Source of the DNA: an uncultured Oscillospiraceae bacterium
GTDB taxonomy: Bacteria; Bacillota; Clostridia; Oscillospirales; Oscillospiraceae
DNA length: 64,000 nt
Assembly: GCA_934659445.1 (NCBI GenBank)
Contig: CAKUHV010000001.1
Location: forward strand, 1 to 64,000
Reading direction: 5' to 3'
The notes under the pieces were generated by a model, which saw nothing but the letters and a program-made list of their open reading frames with translations, was not told the origin of the DNA and did no database searches. The first letter of the stretch is position 1. Every line of letters begins with the position of its first letter. The translations under genes and the position numbers were made by a program. Positions 7,560 through 15,446 of the stretch are shown here, in pieces.

Positions 7560-9752
7560 ATGCTGGAACAGGACACCAAAAAACCGAATAGCAAGGACGA
7601 ACTGAGCCAGCTGAAGTCCCTGACCCAGGGGGCGGAGGACATGGGCTTCTCCGTGGACGACATTCTGGCGGAATACGGCACCCGCCGCAGCACCGAGCGC
7701 TCTGCCGTTCCGGTGCAGCCCGATCTGCCCTGGCCCCAGGCAAAGCCGGGACAGAAGGGACGGGGCAAGCTGGTGCAGTTCCCCGGCGCAGTCCCCGCCG
7801 ATGCCGGCAGCCCGCCCGCAGCGGACACCCCGCCGGAGGACGGCCATCCGGAGGAGGACGCTTCCGCCGGGCAGGAGGAGGACGGCCCCGCCGTGGTGTC
7901 CTTCCCGGAGGAGGAGACCGTTCTGTCCGCCTTCGTCAAGGACGTGACCCGCAAGGGGGACGAGTACGCCGACCACATGTTTGAGCAGGCGGAGCAGACC
8001 GACCAGGAGGAGGTCCGCCGTCTGGAGGAGCTGATCCCCGGCACCGACCGGGAGGAGGAGCCGGAGGAGGAGCTGCCCCCCCGCCCCCGGCGGCAGGAGC
8101 CGCCGCCCCCGGACACGCCCCCCCAGGAGCTGGCCAGACGCTTTGGCCGGGGGCTGAAGGTCATCCGGATCCGGGTGGTGCTGGTGGCTCTGCTGTGTAT
8201 CCCCGCCCTGGCCCAACTGCTGGTGCCCGCCCTGGGGCTGGTGTGGCTGCCCCCGCTGGATGAATACGTCCTTCAGGTGTGGATCTCCGCCGGGCTGTTG
8301 GGGGCCGGGATGCTGCTGAGCGCCGATCTGCTGCTGGAGGGGCTGCTCCGCGCCCTGCGGGGCCGCTTCGGCATGGACACCCTGCTGGCCCTGGCCGCGG
8401 GGACCACTCTGGCCGACGCCCTTCAGCTTGCTCTGACCCGGGACCGGGGCGGGCAGCTGCCCTGCTGCGCCGTGGTGCTTTTTGCTCTGCTGTTCCAGCT
8501 CAACGGCCGCTATCACAAGCGCTGCGGTCAGCGCCTTGCCTGCCGCACCGCCGCCGGAGCGGCCCAGCCCTACCGCCTGACGCTGGACGAGGGCAAGTGG
8601 AACGGCAAGCACACCTATACCAAGGAATACGGCCCCGCTGACGGCTTCGGCAGCCAGATCCAGATGGACGACGGTGCTCAACGGATCTACCGGGTGCTGT
8701 GTCCCCTGCTGGCTTTGGCCGATGTCCTGCTGGCCGCGGTGGCCTCCGTGGGGATGGGCCGGCCGGAGCGGCTGCTGTGGTGCCTGTCCTGCAACTTTAC
8801 CGTGTGCGCCGCCTTCGCCGGCGGGCTGGTCTATGGCCGGCCCTTCCACCTGCTCTCCCGCCGTCTGGCTCTGGAGGGGGCCGCTCTGGCGGGCTGGCCG
8901 GGGGCGGCCAGCGCCCCCCGGGACAGCCGGGTGGTGGTCACCGACCTGGACCTGTTCCCCCCGGGGTATGTGACCCTGAACGGCTTTAAGGTGCTGGGGG
9001 ACTTTCCCCGGGAGCGGGTGGTCAGCTATACCGCTACCCTGATCCGGGACTCCGGCTGCGGCCTGGAGCGGCCCTTCTACGACCTGCTGCGCACCCAGGG
9101 CGGGCTGTACCGCAAGGCCGAGGGCCTGTGCTGCTACGAGGGGGGCGGCTTGTCCGCCCACATCCGGGGCGAGCAGGTGCTGGTGGGCTCCGCCGCCTTT
9201 ATGAAGCTGATGGAGATCCAGCTCCCCCCCGGCCTGAACGTAAAAAGTGCCGTGTTCTGCGCCATCGAGGGGCAGCTGGCCGGCATCTTCGCCCTGAATT
9301 ACGACCTACCGGACACCTGTTTCCCCGCTATGGATATGCTCCTGCGGGAGAAGGTAGGCCCCGTGCTGGCTACCCGGGACTTCAATCTGATCCCCGCCAT
9401 GCTGCGCCAGCGGTTCCACCTGGCCGCCGACCGCATGGACTTCCCCCCGGTGGAGCGGCGGCGGGAGCTGTCCGCCCCTGACCAGCCCCACAGCGAGGTG
9501 CTCACCGCCCTGCTGTGCCGGGAGGGCCTGCTGCCCTATGCCGAGTCCATCGTTGCCGCCCGCCGCCTGCGCCGTGCCGCCCGGAAGGGCGCCCTGCTGT
9601 GCTGCGCCGCGTCCGCCCTGGGCCTGCTGCTCACCTATTACCTGACTGCGGCGCTGGCCTTCGGCTCTCTGTCCCCCCTGAATCTGCTGATCTATATGCT
9701 GCTGTGGTTCGTGCCGGCCTATCTGATCTCCGACAGCGCCCACAGATATTAG
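7560..9752 (+). CDS. Polytopic membrane protein resembling a P1B-type ATPase without catalytic motifs
   Basis: 730 residues of unknown function. Residues 1-195 are soluble, acidic and Pro-rich, starting with a MGFSVDDILAEYG segment. Membrane helices follow at about 204-232, 240-262, 300-316, 378-398, 405-425 and two more near the C-terminus (about 678-722). Residues 433-640 read like the cytoplasmic part of a heavy-metal P-type ATPase: RVVVTDLDLFPPG where DKTGT is expected, VLVGSAAFM (compare vlvGn), FCAIEGQLAGIFALNYDLP (compare idgxlaGxxxlxDxl) and VLATRDFN where TGDN is expected. The phosphorylation motif, TGE, TGD and GDGxND are all lost. An alternative is a convergent, Oscillospiraceae-specific membrane protein. 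A stop and strong terminator follow. Confidence 0.55.
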   Translation: MLEQDTKKPNSKDELSQLKSLTQGAEDMGFSVDDILAEYGTRRSTERSAVPVQPDLPWPQAKPGQKGRGKLVQFPGAVPADAGSPPAADTPPEDGHPEEDASAGQEEDGPAVVSFPEEETVLSAFVKDVTRKGDEYADHMFEQAEQTDQEEVRRLEELIPGTDREEEPEEELPPRPRRQEPPPPDTPPQELARRFGRGLKVIRIRVVLVALLCIPALAQLLVPALGLVWLPPLDEYVLQVWISAGLLGAGMLLSADLLLEGLLRALRGRFGMDTLLALAAGTTLADALQLALTRDRGGQLPCCAVVLFALLFQLNGRYHKRCGQRLACRTAAGAAQPYRLTLDEGKWNGKHTYTKEYGPADGFGSQIQMDDGAQRIYRVLCPLLALADVLLAAVASVGMGRPERLLWCLSCNFTVCAAFAGGLVYGRPFHLLSRRLALEGAALAGWPGAASAPRDSRVVVTDLDLFPPGYVTLNGFKVLGDFPRERVVSYTATLIRDSGCGLERPFYDLLRTQGGLYRKAEGLCCYEGGGLSAHIRGEQVLVGSAAFMKLMEIQLPPGLNVKSAVFCAIEGQLAGIFALNYDLPDTCFPAMDMLLREKVGPVLATRDFNLIPAMLRQRFHLAADRMDFPPVERRRELSAPDQPHSEVLTALLCREGLLPYAESIVAARRLRRAARKGALLCCAASALGLLLTYYLTAALAFGSLSPLNLLIYMLLWFVPAYLISDSAHRY

Positions 9753-9797
9753 ATCCCCTTTCTCCCGGTCCCCGGGAAGGAAAACAAAAAATATGTG

Positions 9798-9829
9798 TCC
9801 CGCCCGGCGTACCGGGCGGGATGTTTTTT
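9798..9829 (+). terminator. Intrinsic terminator
   Basis: 10-bp perfect stem with CGTA loop (9798-9821) followed by TGTTTTTT, 45 nt after the preceding stop. Confidence 0.9.
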
Positions 9830-9918
9830 GTGAAATTTTGGCTGCCAATATGTGTGGGTTGCCCCTTCCCCGTGAAAAGGTTACAATTTGGTTACAACAT
9901 CTTTTCAGGAGGAACCCC

Positions 9919-10716
9919 ATGAACCGCAAGCTGCGAACTCTTTCCGCCGCCGTCCTGTTGGGCGCGGCCCTTATCGTTCCCGCCTCCGCCGCCCGGGTGG
10001 AGATCAACGGGACTGCCCTCTCCCCCGGACAGGGCTGGGTGGAGGACGGCGCCAGCCGGGTCACCCTGCTGTCCCTCAGCCAGAGCGCCGAATATGACCT
10101 GTCCTGGGACGGCGCCGCCGCCGCCCTCTCCGGCCCCGGCTTCACCCTGACCGCCGCCCCGGGGCAGGAGTACATCCAGGTCAACGGCCGCTTTCTGTAT
10201 GTTCCCGGGGGCGTGCAGTGCCGGGACGGCCGGACGGTGCTCCCCCTGGCCCTGCTGGCCGATGCTCTGGGCTGCCCCCTCACCTGGGACGCCGACACCG
10301 GCACTGCCGCTCTGAACACCGCTCTGGCCGCCCCGAAAACGGCGGACTATGACGGCGAGGACCTGTACTGGCTGGCCCGGATCATCTCCGCCGAGAGCCG
10401 GGGGGAGCCTCTTGCGGGGCAGATCGCCGTGGGCAATGTGGTGCTCAACCGGGTCAAAAGCGGCAGCTTTCCCGATTCTGTAAAGGAGGTCGTCTTTGAC
10501 GACCGCTACGCCATCCAGTTTGAGCCGGTGTCCAACGGCACCGTCTATGACCAGCCCACTGACTCCGCCCTTCTGGCGGCCAAGCTGTGTCTGGAGGGGG
10601 CCAGCACCGCCGGGGACAGCCTGTACTTCTTCGCCCCCGCCCTTTCCGCCGGCAGCTGGATCCGCAGCAGCCGCACCTATTACACCACCATCGGCTGTCA
10701 CCGCTTCTACCTGTGA
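9919..10716 (+). CDS. Secreted cell-wall hydrolase, SleB/CwlJ family, with copper-amine-oxidase-like N-domain
   Basis: 265 residues. The signal peptide is about 1-24 (basic start, hydrophobic core, PASA cleavage). Residues 25-135 form a stalk domain (VEINGTAL, YIQVNGRFLYVPGG, LADALGCPLTWD) like the copper amine oxidase N-terminal domain. Residues 145-265 are Hydrolase_2: LARIISAESRGEPLAGQIAVGNVVLNRVKS, with the likely catalytic Glu in AESRGE. The family contains spore cortex-lytic transglycosylases used at germination, consistent with a spore former. The start is the ATG at 9919 after AGGAGG; the upstream in-frame ATG at 9793 has no signal peptide and lies inside the terminator. Confidence 0.85.
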   Translation: MNRKLRTLSAAVLLGAALIVPASAARVEINGTALSPGQGWVEDGASRVTLLSLSQSAEYDLSWDGAAAALSGPGFTLTAAPGQEYIQVNGRFLYVPGGVQCRDGRTVLPLALLADALGCPLTWDADTGTAALNTALAAPKTADYDGEDLYWLARIISAESRGEPLAGQIAVGNVVLNRVKSGSFPDSVKEVVFDDRYAIQFEPVSNGTVYDQPTDSALLAAKLCLEGASTAGDSLYFFAPALSAGSWIRSSRTYYTTIGCHRFYL

Positions 10717-10810
10717 CGGACTTGCAGGAAAATTCTGTCCTTCCTTCACGGTCAGTCAGCAAAAGCGGCGGGTCGGTCCCAAACGGGCCGCCCGTTGCTC
10801 TGTTTTCATG

Positions 10811-10840
10811 AAAAAGCCTCCCCTTCTCAAGGGGAGACTG
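10811..10840. other. Small stem-loop in the gap before asnB
   Basis: 8-bp stem CTCCCCTT / AAGGGGAG with a CTC loop. T residues follow only on the minus strand (GGCTTTTTC), so it is not an obvious terminator for the plus-strand hydrolase upstream. Apart from this and the T-box unit, 10717-10960 shows nothing recognisable. Confidence 0.4.
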
Positions 10841-10960
10841 CCTATAGCATATCACCGCGCTCCCCAGGATTGCAAGAAAAACTTTTTTGTCCGGCACAAT
10901 TTTATGGAACCTTCTAAAAAATGGGAAATCTGCGGGCAAAACCTTGAAAAAAATCCCGCA

Positions 10961-10989
10961 TTGACCGGTGGGGCCCCGCGTAGTAGAAT
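10961..10989 (+). promoter_or_regulatory. Promoter of the asnB-glnN T-box transcript
   Basis: -35 TTGACC (10961-10966), 17-nt spacer, -10 TAGAAT (10984-10989). Transcription would start near 10996 at the 5' end of the T-box leader. Confidence 0.75.
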
Positions 10990-10995
10990 CGGACT

Positions 10996-11290
10996 ATATT
11001 TTTTAGGGCGACAAACGCTTTAAGCAATACAGCGAAATGTGATGATCGAGACAAGTACCGCGCGTCAGCCGGACGCAGCGAGTCGGGGATGGTGGAAGCC
11101 CGACCCAAGAGGCCGCGGGAATAACACTCGGGAGCAGCAAACCCAACGGAGCGATCCAAGTAGGGGCGACGCGCGGCGCGGCGTTAATGCGCAGGGGTTT
11201 GTCAGAACCCTGTGAGCGGCTGATTTTCAGCAAATTAGGTGGCACCACGGATATGCAGCGATTCGTCCTAAAATATTTAGGAGTCGCTGC
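10996..11290 (+). promoter_or_regulatory. T-box leader (tRNA-Asn specific, specifier AAC)
   Basis: The core T-box sequence AGGTGGCACCACGG lies at 11237-11250. Stem I has the typical distal arm GGGGATGGTGGAAGCCC (about 11085-11101). The specifier loop GGAATAACACTC contains AAC at 11123-11125, an asparagine codon, which fits the downstream asparagine synthetase. The alternative hairpin (GCAGCGA at 11255 pairing with the arm ending 11290) has no U-run behind it and sits just before the asnB ribosome site, so control may be at translation rather than termination. Confidence 0.85.
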
Positions 11291-11311
11291 CGCTATTCGG
11301 AGGTGCTTTTT

Positions 11312-12892
11312 ATGTGTTCCATCATGGGGTTTACGTCCCCCACCCTTACGCCTGAAGCAGTCAAGCCGTTCTTTGACCGCACCCTCTCCCGGGGCCCCGA
11401 CCAGTCCCGCATGGAGCCCGCGGGCTCCGGCATGCTGTGCTTCCACCGGCTGGCCATCATGGGCCTGACGGAGGAGGGGATGCAGCCCTTCCATTTGGAC
11501 GGAGACATGGTGGTGTGCAACGGCGAGCTGTATGGCTTCCGTCCCATCCGGCAGGAACTGTCCAAAAAATATGTGTTCCGCAGCCAGTCCGACTGCGAGA
11601 TCATCCTTCCCCTGTACCGGGAATACGGCCTGAAGATGTTTGAAAAGCTGGACGCGGAGTTCGCCATGATCCTCTACGACAGCCGGAAGGACAGCCTGAT
11701 CGCCGCCCGGGACCCCATCGGCATCCGTCCCCTGTTTTACGGCTACCTGTCCGACGGCAGCATCGTCTTTTCCAGCGAGGCCAAAAACCTCGTCGGCCTG
11801 TGCAAGGAGGTCTGCCCCTTCCCCCCCGGCCACTACTACGCCGACGGCAAGTTCGTCCGCTACGCCGACCTGACCACAGTGGAGCAGTACAGCACCGACG
11901 ATCTGGACACCGTGTGCCGGAAAATCCGGGAAAAGCTGATCGCCGCCGTGGACAAGCGGCTGGACGCCGACGCCCCCCTGGGTTTTCTCCTGTCCGGCGG
12001 GCTGGACTCCAGTCTGGTATGCGCCATCTCCGCCAAGCTGCTGGGCAAAAAGATCTGCACCTTTGCCATCGGCATGGATCTGGACCCCATCGACCTGAAA
12101 TATGCCCGCCGGGCCGCCGACTTCATCGGCGCCGACCACACCGAGGTCACCATGACCCGCCAGCAGGTGCTGGACAGTCTGGAGGAGGTCATCTCCCTGC
12201 TGGGCACCTACGACATCACCACCATCCGGGCCAGCATGGGTATGTACCTGTGCTGCAAGGCCATCCACCAGACCACCGACGTGCGGGTACTGATGACCGG
12301 CGAGATCAGCGACGAGCTGTTCGGCTATAAATACACCGACTTCGCCCCCTCCCCCGAGGCCTTCCAGCAGGAGGCCAAGAAGCGGGTAGACGAGCTTTAC
12401 ATGTACGACGTGCTCCGGGCCGACCGCTGCATCTCCGCCAACTCTCTGGAGGCCCGGGTGCCCTTCGGCGATCTGGACTTTGTCAAGTATGTCATGTCCA
12501 TCGACCCCAAGCTGAAGATGAACACCTACCACATGGGCAAGTATCTGCTGCGCCGGGCCTTCGCCGATGACCGCATCCTGCCCGACGACATCCTGTGGCG
12601 GCAGAAGGCGGCCTTCTCCGACGCCGTGGGCCACTCCATGGTGGACGACCTGAAGGAGTACGCCGAGGCCAGGTATACCGATGCAGAATTCGAGCAGAAG
12701 CGGCAGCAGTACACCTTTGCCCAACCCTTTACCAAAGAGAGCCTTCTGTACCGGGAGATCTTCGAGAAGTACTACCCCGGTCAGGCCCCCATGGTCAAGG
12801 ACTTCTGGATGCCCAACAGGGATTGGGAGGGCTGCCGGGTAAACGACCCCTCCGCCCGGGTACTGTCCAACTACGGCGAGAGTGGAAAATGA
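11312..12892 (+). CDS. asnB: Asparagine synthetase, glutamine-hydrolysing (AsnB)
   Basis: 526 residues. Starting at the ATG at 11312 gives MCSIMGF with Cys2 as the N-terminal nucleophile of the class II glutaminase domain; the in-frame GTG at 11303 would bury that Cys and overlaps the GGAGG site. The glutaminase domain includes FHRLAIMGL, VVCNGELYG and ARDPIGIRPLFYG. The synthetase domain has the pyrophosphate loop SGGLDSS (228-234), LMTGEISDELFGY and LEARVPFGD. It converts Asp, ATP and Gln to Asn. It is controlled by the tRNA-Asn T-box ahead of it and followed 78 nt later by glnN, probably as one transcript. Confidence 0.95.
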   Translation: MCSIMGFTSPTLTPEAVKPFFDRTLSRGPDQSRMEPAGSGMLCFHRLAIMGLTEEGMQPFHLDGDMVVCNGELYGFRPIRQELSKKYVFRSQSDCEIILPLYREYGLKMFEKLDAEFAMILYDSRKDSLIAARDPIGIRPLFYGYLSDGSIVFSSEAKNLVGLCKEVCPFPPGHYYADGKFVRYADLTTVEQYSTDDLDTVCRKIREKLIAAVDKRLDADAPLGFLLSGGLDSSLVCAISAKLLGKKICTFAIGMDLDPIDLKYARRAADFIGADHTEVTMTRQQVLDSLEEVISLLGTYDITTIRASMGMYLCCKAIHQTTDVRVLMTGEISDELFGYKYTDFAPSPEAFQQEAKKRVDELYMYDVLRADRCISANSLEARVPFGDLDFVKYVMSIDPKLKMNTYHMGKYLLRRAFADDRILPDDILWRQKAAFSDAVGHSMVDDLKEYAEARYTDAEFEQKRQQYTFAQPFTKESLLYREIFEKYYPGQAPMVKDFWMPNRDWEGCRVNDPSARVLSNYGESGK

Positions 12893-12970
12893 CGATTCTG
12901 TCCGCACCCTGAAGCGCAGGGCGCAGGCAAGAAAATATGAAAACAGAAAAATCTATAGGAGGTATGGAAC

Positions 12971-15067
12971 ATGAGTGAAAAAAACAGGATCCCCGAGCTG
13001 TTCGGGTCTATGGTCTTTAATGAGGACGCCATGGAGCAGTATGTCCCTCACAATGCCATGCAGACCTGGCGGGAGTGCCTGAAGAGCGGACAGCCCCTGC
13101 CCCTGTCCGCCGCCAACGACATCGCCGACGCCATGAAGACCTGGGCGCTGGAGCGGGGCGCCACCCACTTTACCCACTGGTTCCAGCCCCTGACCGGCGT
13201 GACCGCCGAGAAGCACGACAGCTTCATCAAGCCCATCGGCGGCGGCAAGATCATTATGGACTTCTCCGGCAAGGAGCTGGTGCGGGGCGAGCCCGACGCC
13301 TCCAGCTTCCCCTCCGGCGGCCTGCGGGCCACCTTCGAGGCCCGGGGCTACAGCGCCTGGGACCCCACCGCCTTCGCCTTCCTGAAGGACGGCAGCCTGT
13401 GCATCCCCACGGTGTTCTGCTCTTACGGCGGCGAGGCTCTGGACAAGAAGACCCCCCTGCTGCGCTCCATGGCCGAGGTCAGCCGTCAGGCCGTGAAGGT
13501 GCTGCACCTGTTCGGCGACACCGACGTCCATAAGGTCACCGCCCAGGTGGGCCCCGAGCAGGAGTATTTCCTCATCGACCGTCAGCTGTATCTCAAGCGT
13601 GAGGACCTGCGTATGTGCGGCCGGGCCCTGTTCGGCAGCAAGCCCCCCAAGACTCAGGAGCTGGACGACCACTACTTCGGCGCCATCCGTCCCCGTGTGG
13701 CCGCCTATATGAAGGATCTGGACGAGGAGCTGTGGAAGCTGGGGGTACTGTCCAAGACCAAGCACAACGAGGTGGCCCCCGCCCAGCACGAGATGGCCCC
13801 CGTCTATACCGACGCCAACACCGCCAACGACCAGAACCAGCTGGTGATGGAGACCATGAAGAAGGTGGCCGAGCGCCACGGTCTGGTGTGCCTGCTCCAC
13901 GAAAAGCCCTTCGCCGGCGTAAACGGCTCCGGCAAGCACGTCAACTGGTCTCTGTCCACCGACACCGGCGAGAACCTGTTCTCCCCCGGCAAGACCCCCA
14001 GCGAGAACGCCGAGTTCCTGCTGTTCCTGGCCGCCTTCATCAAGGGCGTGGATGAGTATCAGGAGCTGCTGCGCTCCTCTGTGGCCTTTGCGGGCAACGA
14101 CCACCGCCTGGGCGCCCAGGAGGCGCCCCCCGCCATCATCTCCATCTTCCTGGGCAGCGAGCTGGAGGGCATCATCGACGCCATCGTGGGCGGCAGCGGC
14201 TACTCCGAGGTGGAGCACAAGTCCCTGCGCATCGGCGTGGACGTGCTGCCCGCCATCCCCCAGGACACCACCGACCGCAACCGCACCTCCCCCGTGGCCT
14301 TCACCGGCAACAAGTTTGAGTTCCGTATGCCCGGCTCCAGCCAGTCCATCGCCGGTCCGGCCACCGTTCTGAACACCATTATGGCCGAGGAGCTGGAGCA
14401 GTTCTACAACAAGCTGAAGGACGCCAGGGATTTCACCGCCGCACTGCATCAGCTGATCCGCGACACCTTCATCGCCCACCGCCGCATCATCTTCAACGGC
14501 AACGGCTACGAGGACGCCTGGGTAAAGGAGGCCGAGCGCCGCGGTCTGGCCAACCTGAAAAACGCCGCCGAGGCCCTGCCCGCCTACGTCCTGCCCAAGA
14601 ACATCGACCTGATGACCCGCCACGGGGTCTACACCCGGGAGGAGATGCTCTCCCGCCACGAGATTCACATAGAGAAGTACTGCAAGGTCATCCGCATTGA
14701 GGCCTCTACCATGGTGGACATGGTGCAGCACGGCATTCTCAACGCTGCCTCTGAGTACGAGGCCAAGCTGTGCGACACCATCCTCAGCAAGCACGCCGCC
14801 GCCCCGGAGCTGTCCTGCCATGTGGAGAGCTCTCTGGTCAACACCGTGGGCGTGCTGAACGAGCAGCTGCTGGAGCAGACCGTGGCCCTGAAGACCGCTC
14901 TTGAGACCGCCCCCGAGGACACCTGCGAGGATACCCTGCGCTACTACCACGACACGGTGGAGGGCGGCATGGAGAAGGTGAGCCGCACGGTGGATCAGCT
15001 GGAGTCCCTGATGGCCTCCAAGTACTGGCCCTACCCCACCTTCAGCGACATTCTGTTCTCCGTTTGA
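12971..15067 (+). CDS. glnN: Glutamine synthetase type III
   Basis: 698 residues, the length of GSIII (GlnN) enzymes rather than the roughly 440-470 of GSI. Signature stretches include FTHWFQPLTGVTAEKHD, GGGKIIMDFSGKELVRGEPDASSFPSGG, QVGPEQEYFLID, KHNEVAPAQHEMAP, GVNGSGKHVNWS and GNDHRLGAQEAPPAI. It makes glutamine from glutamate and ammonia with ATP. Its product feeds AsnB, the gene before it, which makes the pair a nitrogen-assimilation unit probably under the Asn T-box. The ATG follows AGGAGG. Confidence 0.95.
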   Translation: MSEKNRIPELFGSMVFNEDAMEQYVPHNAMQTWRECLKSGQPLPLSAANDIADAMKTWALERGATHFTHWFQPLTGVTAEKHDSFIKPIGGGKIIMDFSGKELVRGEPDASSFPSGGLRATFEARGYSAWDPTAFAFLKDGSLCIPTVFCSYGGEALDKKTPLLRSMAEVSRQAVKVLHLFGDTDVHKVTAQVGPEQEYFLIDRQLYLKREDLRMCGRALFGSKPPKTQELDDHYFGAIRPRVAAYMKDLDEELWKLGVLSKTKHNEVAPAQHEMAPVYTDANTANDQNQLVMETMKKVAERHGLVCLLHEKPFAGVNGSGKHVNWSLSTDTGENLFSPGKTPSENAEFLLFLAAFIKGVDEYQELLRSSVAFAGNDHRLGAQEAPPAIISIFLGSELEGIIDAIVGGSGYSEVEHKSLRIGVDVLPAIPQDTTDRNRTSPVAFTGNKFEFRMPGSSQSIAGPATVLNTIMAEELEQFYNKLKDARDFTAALHQLIRDTFIAHRRIIFNGNGYEDAWVKEAERRGLANLKNAAEALPAYVLPKNIDLMTRHGVYTREEMLSRHEIHIEKYCKVIRIEASTMVDMVQHGILNAASEYEAKLCDTILSKHAAAPELSCHVESSLVNTVGVLNEQLLEQTVALKTALETAPEDTCEDTLRYYHDTVEGGMEKVSRTVDQLESLMASKYWPYPTFSDILFSV

Positions 15068-15074
15068 CCCCCAC

Positions 15075-15108
15075 GTCTCCCGCGCCCCTCCTTCGGGGCG
15101 GGGGAGAC
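15075..15108 (+). terminator. Strong stem-loop after glnN
   Basis: GTCTCCC-CGCCCC pairing with GGGGCG-GGGAGAC around TCCTTC, 8 nt after the stop. There is no T-run of its own; a repeat family A copy begins in its 3' arm. It probably serves as terminator or 3' stabiliser. Confidence 0.5.
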
Positions 15109-15239
15109 CTGTCGAAAAAGTGGCGAAGCCACTTTTTCGAGGCAGGATGCACGCAGACCAGTCCTCGATTTCTTACGAAAAAGTCGGGCTGGTCTGCGCA
15201 AGAAGTGTCATTTCCGCCGCGCATGTCGGCGGAAATGAC
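15102..15239 (+). repeat. Structured intergenic repeat, family A, copy 1
   Basis: Three consecutive hairpins: a 13-bp perfect stem TCGAAAAAGTGGC with loop GAA (15112-15140); a 10-bp stem CGCAGACCAG / CTGGTCTGCG (15152-15198) enclosing a CCTCGATTTCTT...GAAAAAGTCGGG loop; and a 13-bp stem (15207-15239). The first two recur at 53164-53251, and the first, degraded, at 29302-29335. Confidence 0.8.
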
Positions 15240-15254
15240 GGATCAAAATTTATT

Positions 15255-15425
15255 CCGCCGCCTGCGGGCGGCGGAACTCCCTGCGGGAGGGCTTTTTCGG
15301 CAAGCTGCAAAATGCTCCCCTCCGGCCCGCAGGCCGGAGTCGGGAGCCTTGTGCTGTTCATTTCCCTCAGCCGACCGGAATCCCGCCTGTGCTCCAGCGC
15401 CCAGCGTCCCTTCGGCTGAGGGTCA
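15255..15425 (+). other. Hairpin-dense leader region before pyrG
   Basis: Successive stems: CCGCCGCC/GGGCGGCGG (15255-15274); CTCCC/GGGAG followed by GGGCTTTTT (15278-15296, terminator-like); nested GCTCCC and CTCCGGCC stems (15314-15347); and an 11-bp pair CCCTCAGCCGA/TCGGCTGAGGG (15364-15422). No ORF here looks real. It may be an attenuating leader for pyrG or accumulated repeat debris. Confidence 0.5.
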
Positions 15426-15446
15426 ATTTTGTGAGGAGATGGAACG

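Noticed and set aside
12953-14950. 665-codon minus-strand frame over glnN
   Set aside because: Shadow of the clearly real glutamine synthetase; no ribosome site and low-complexity translation.
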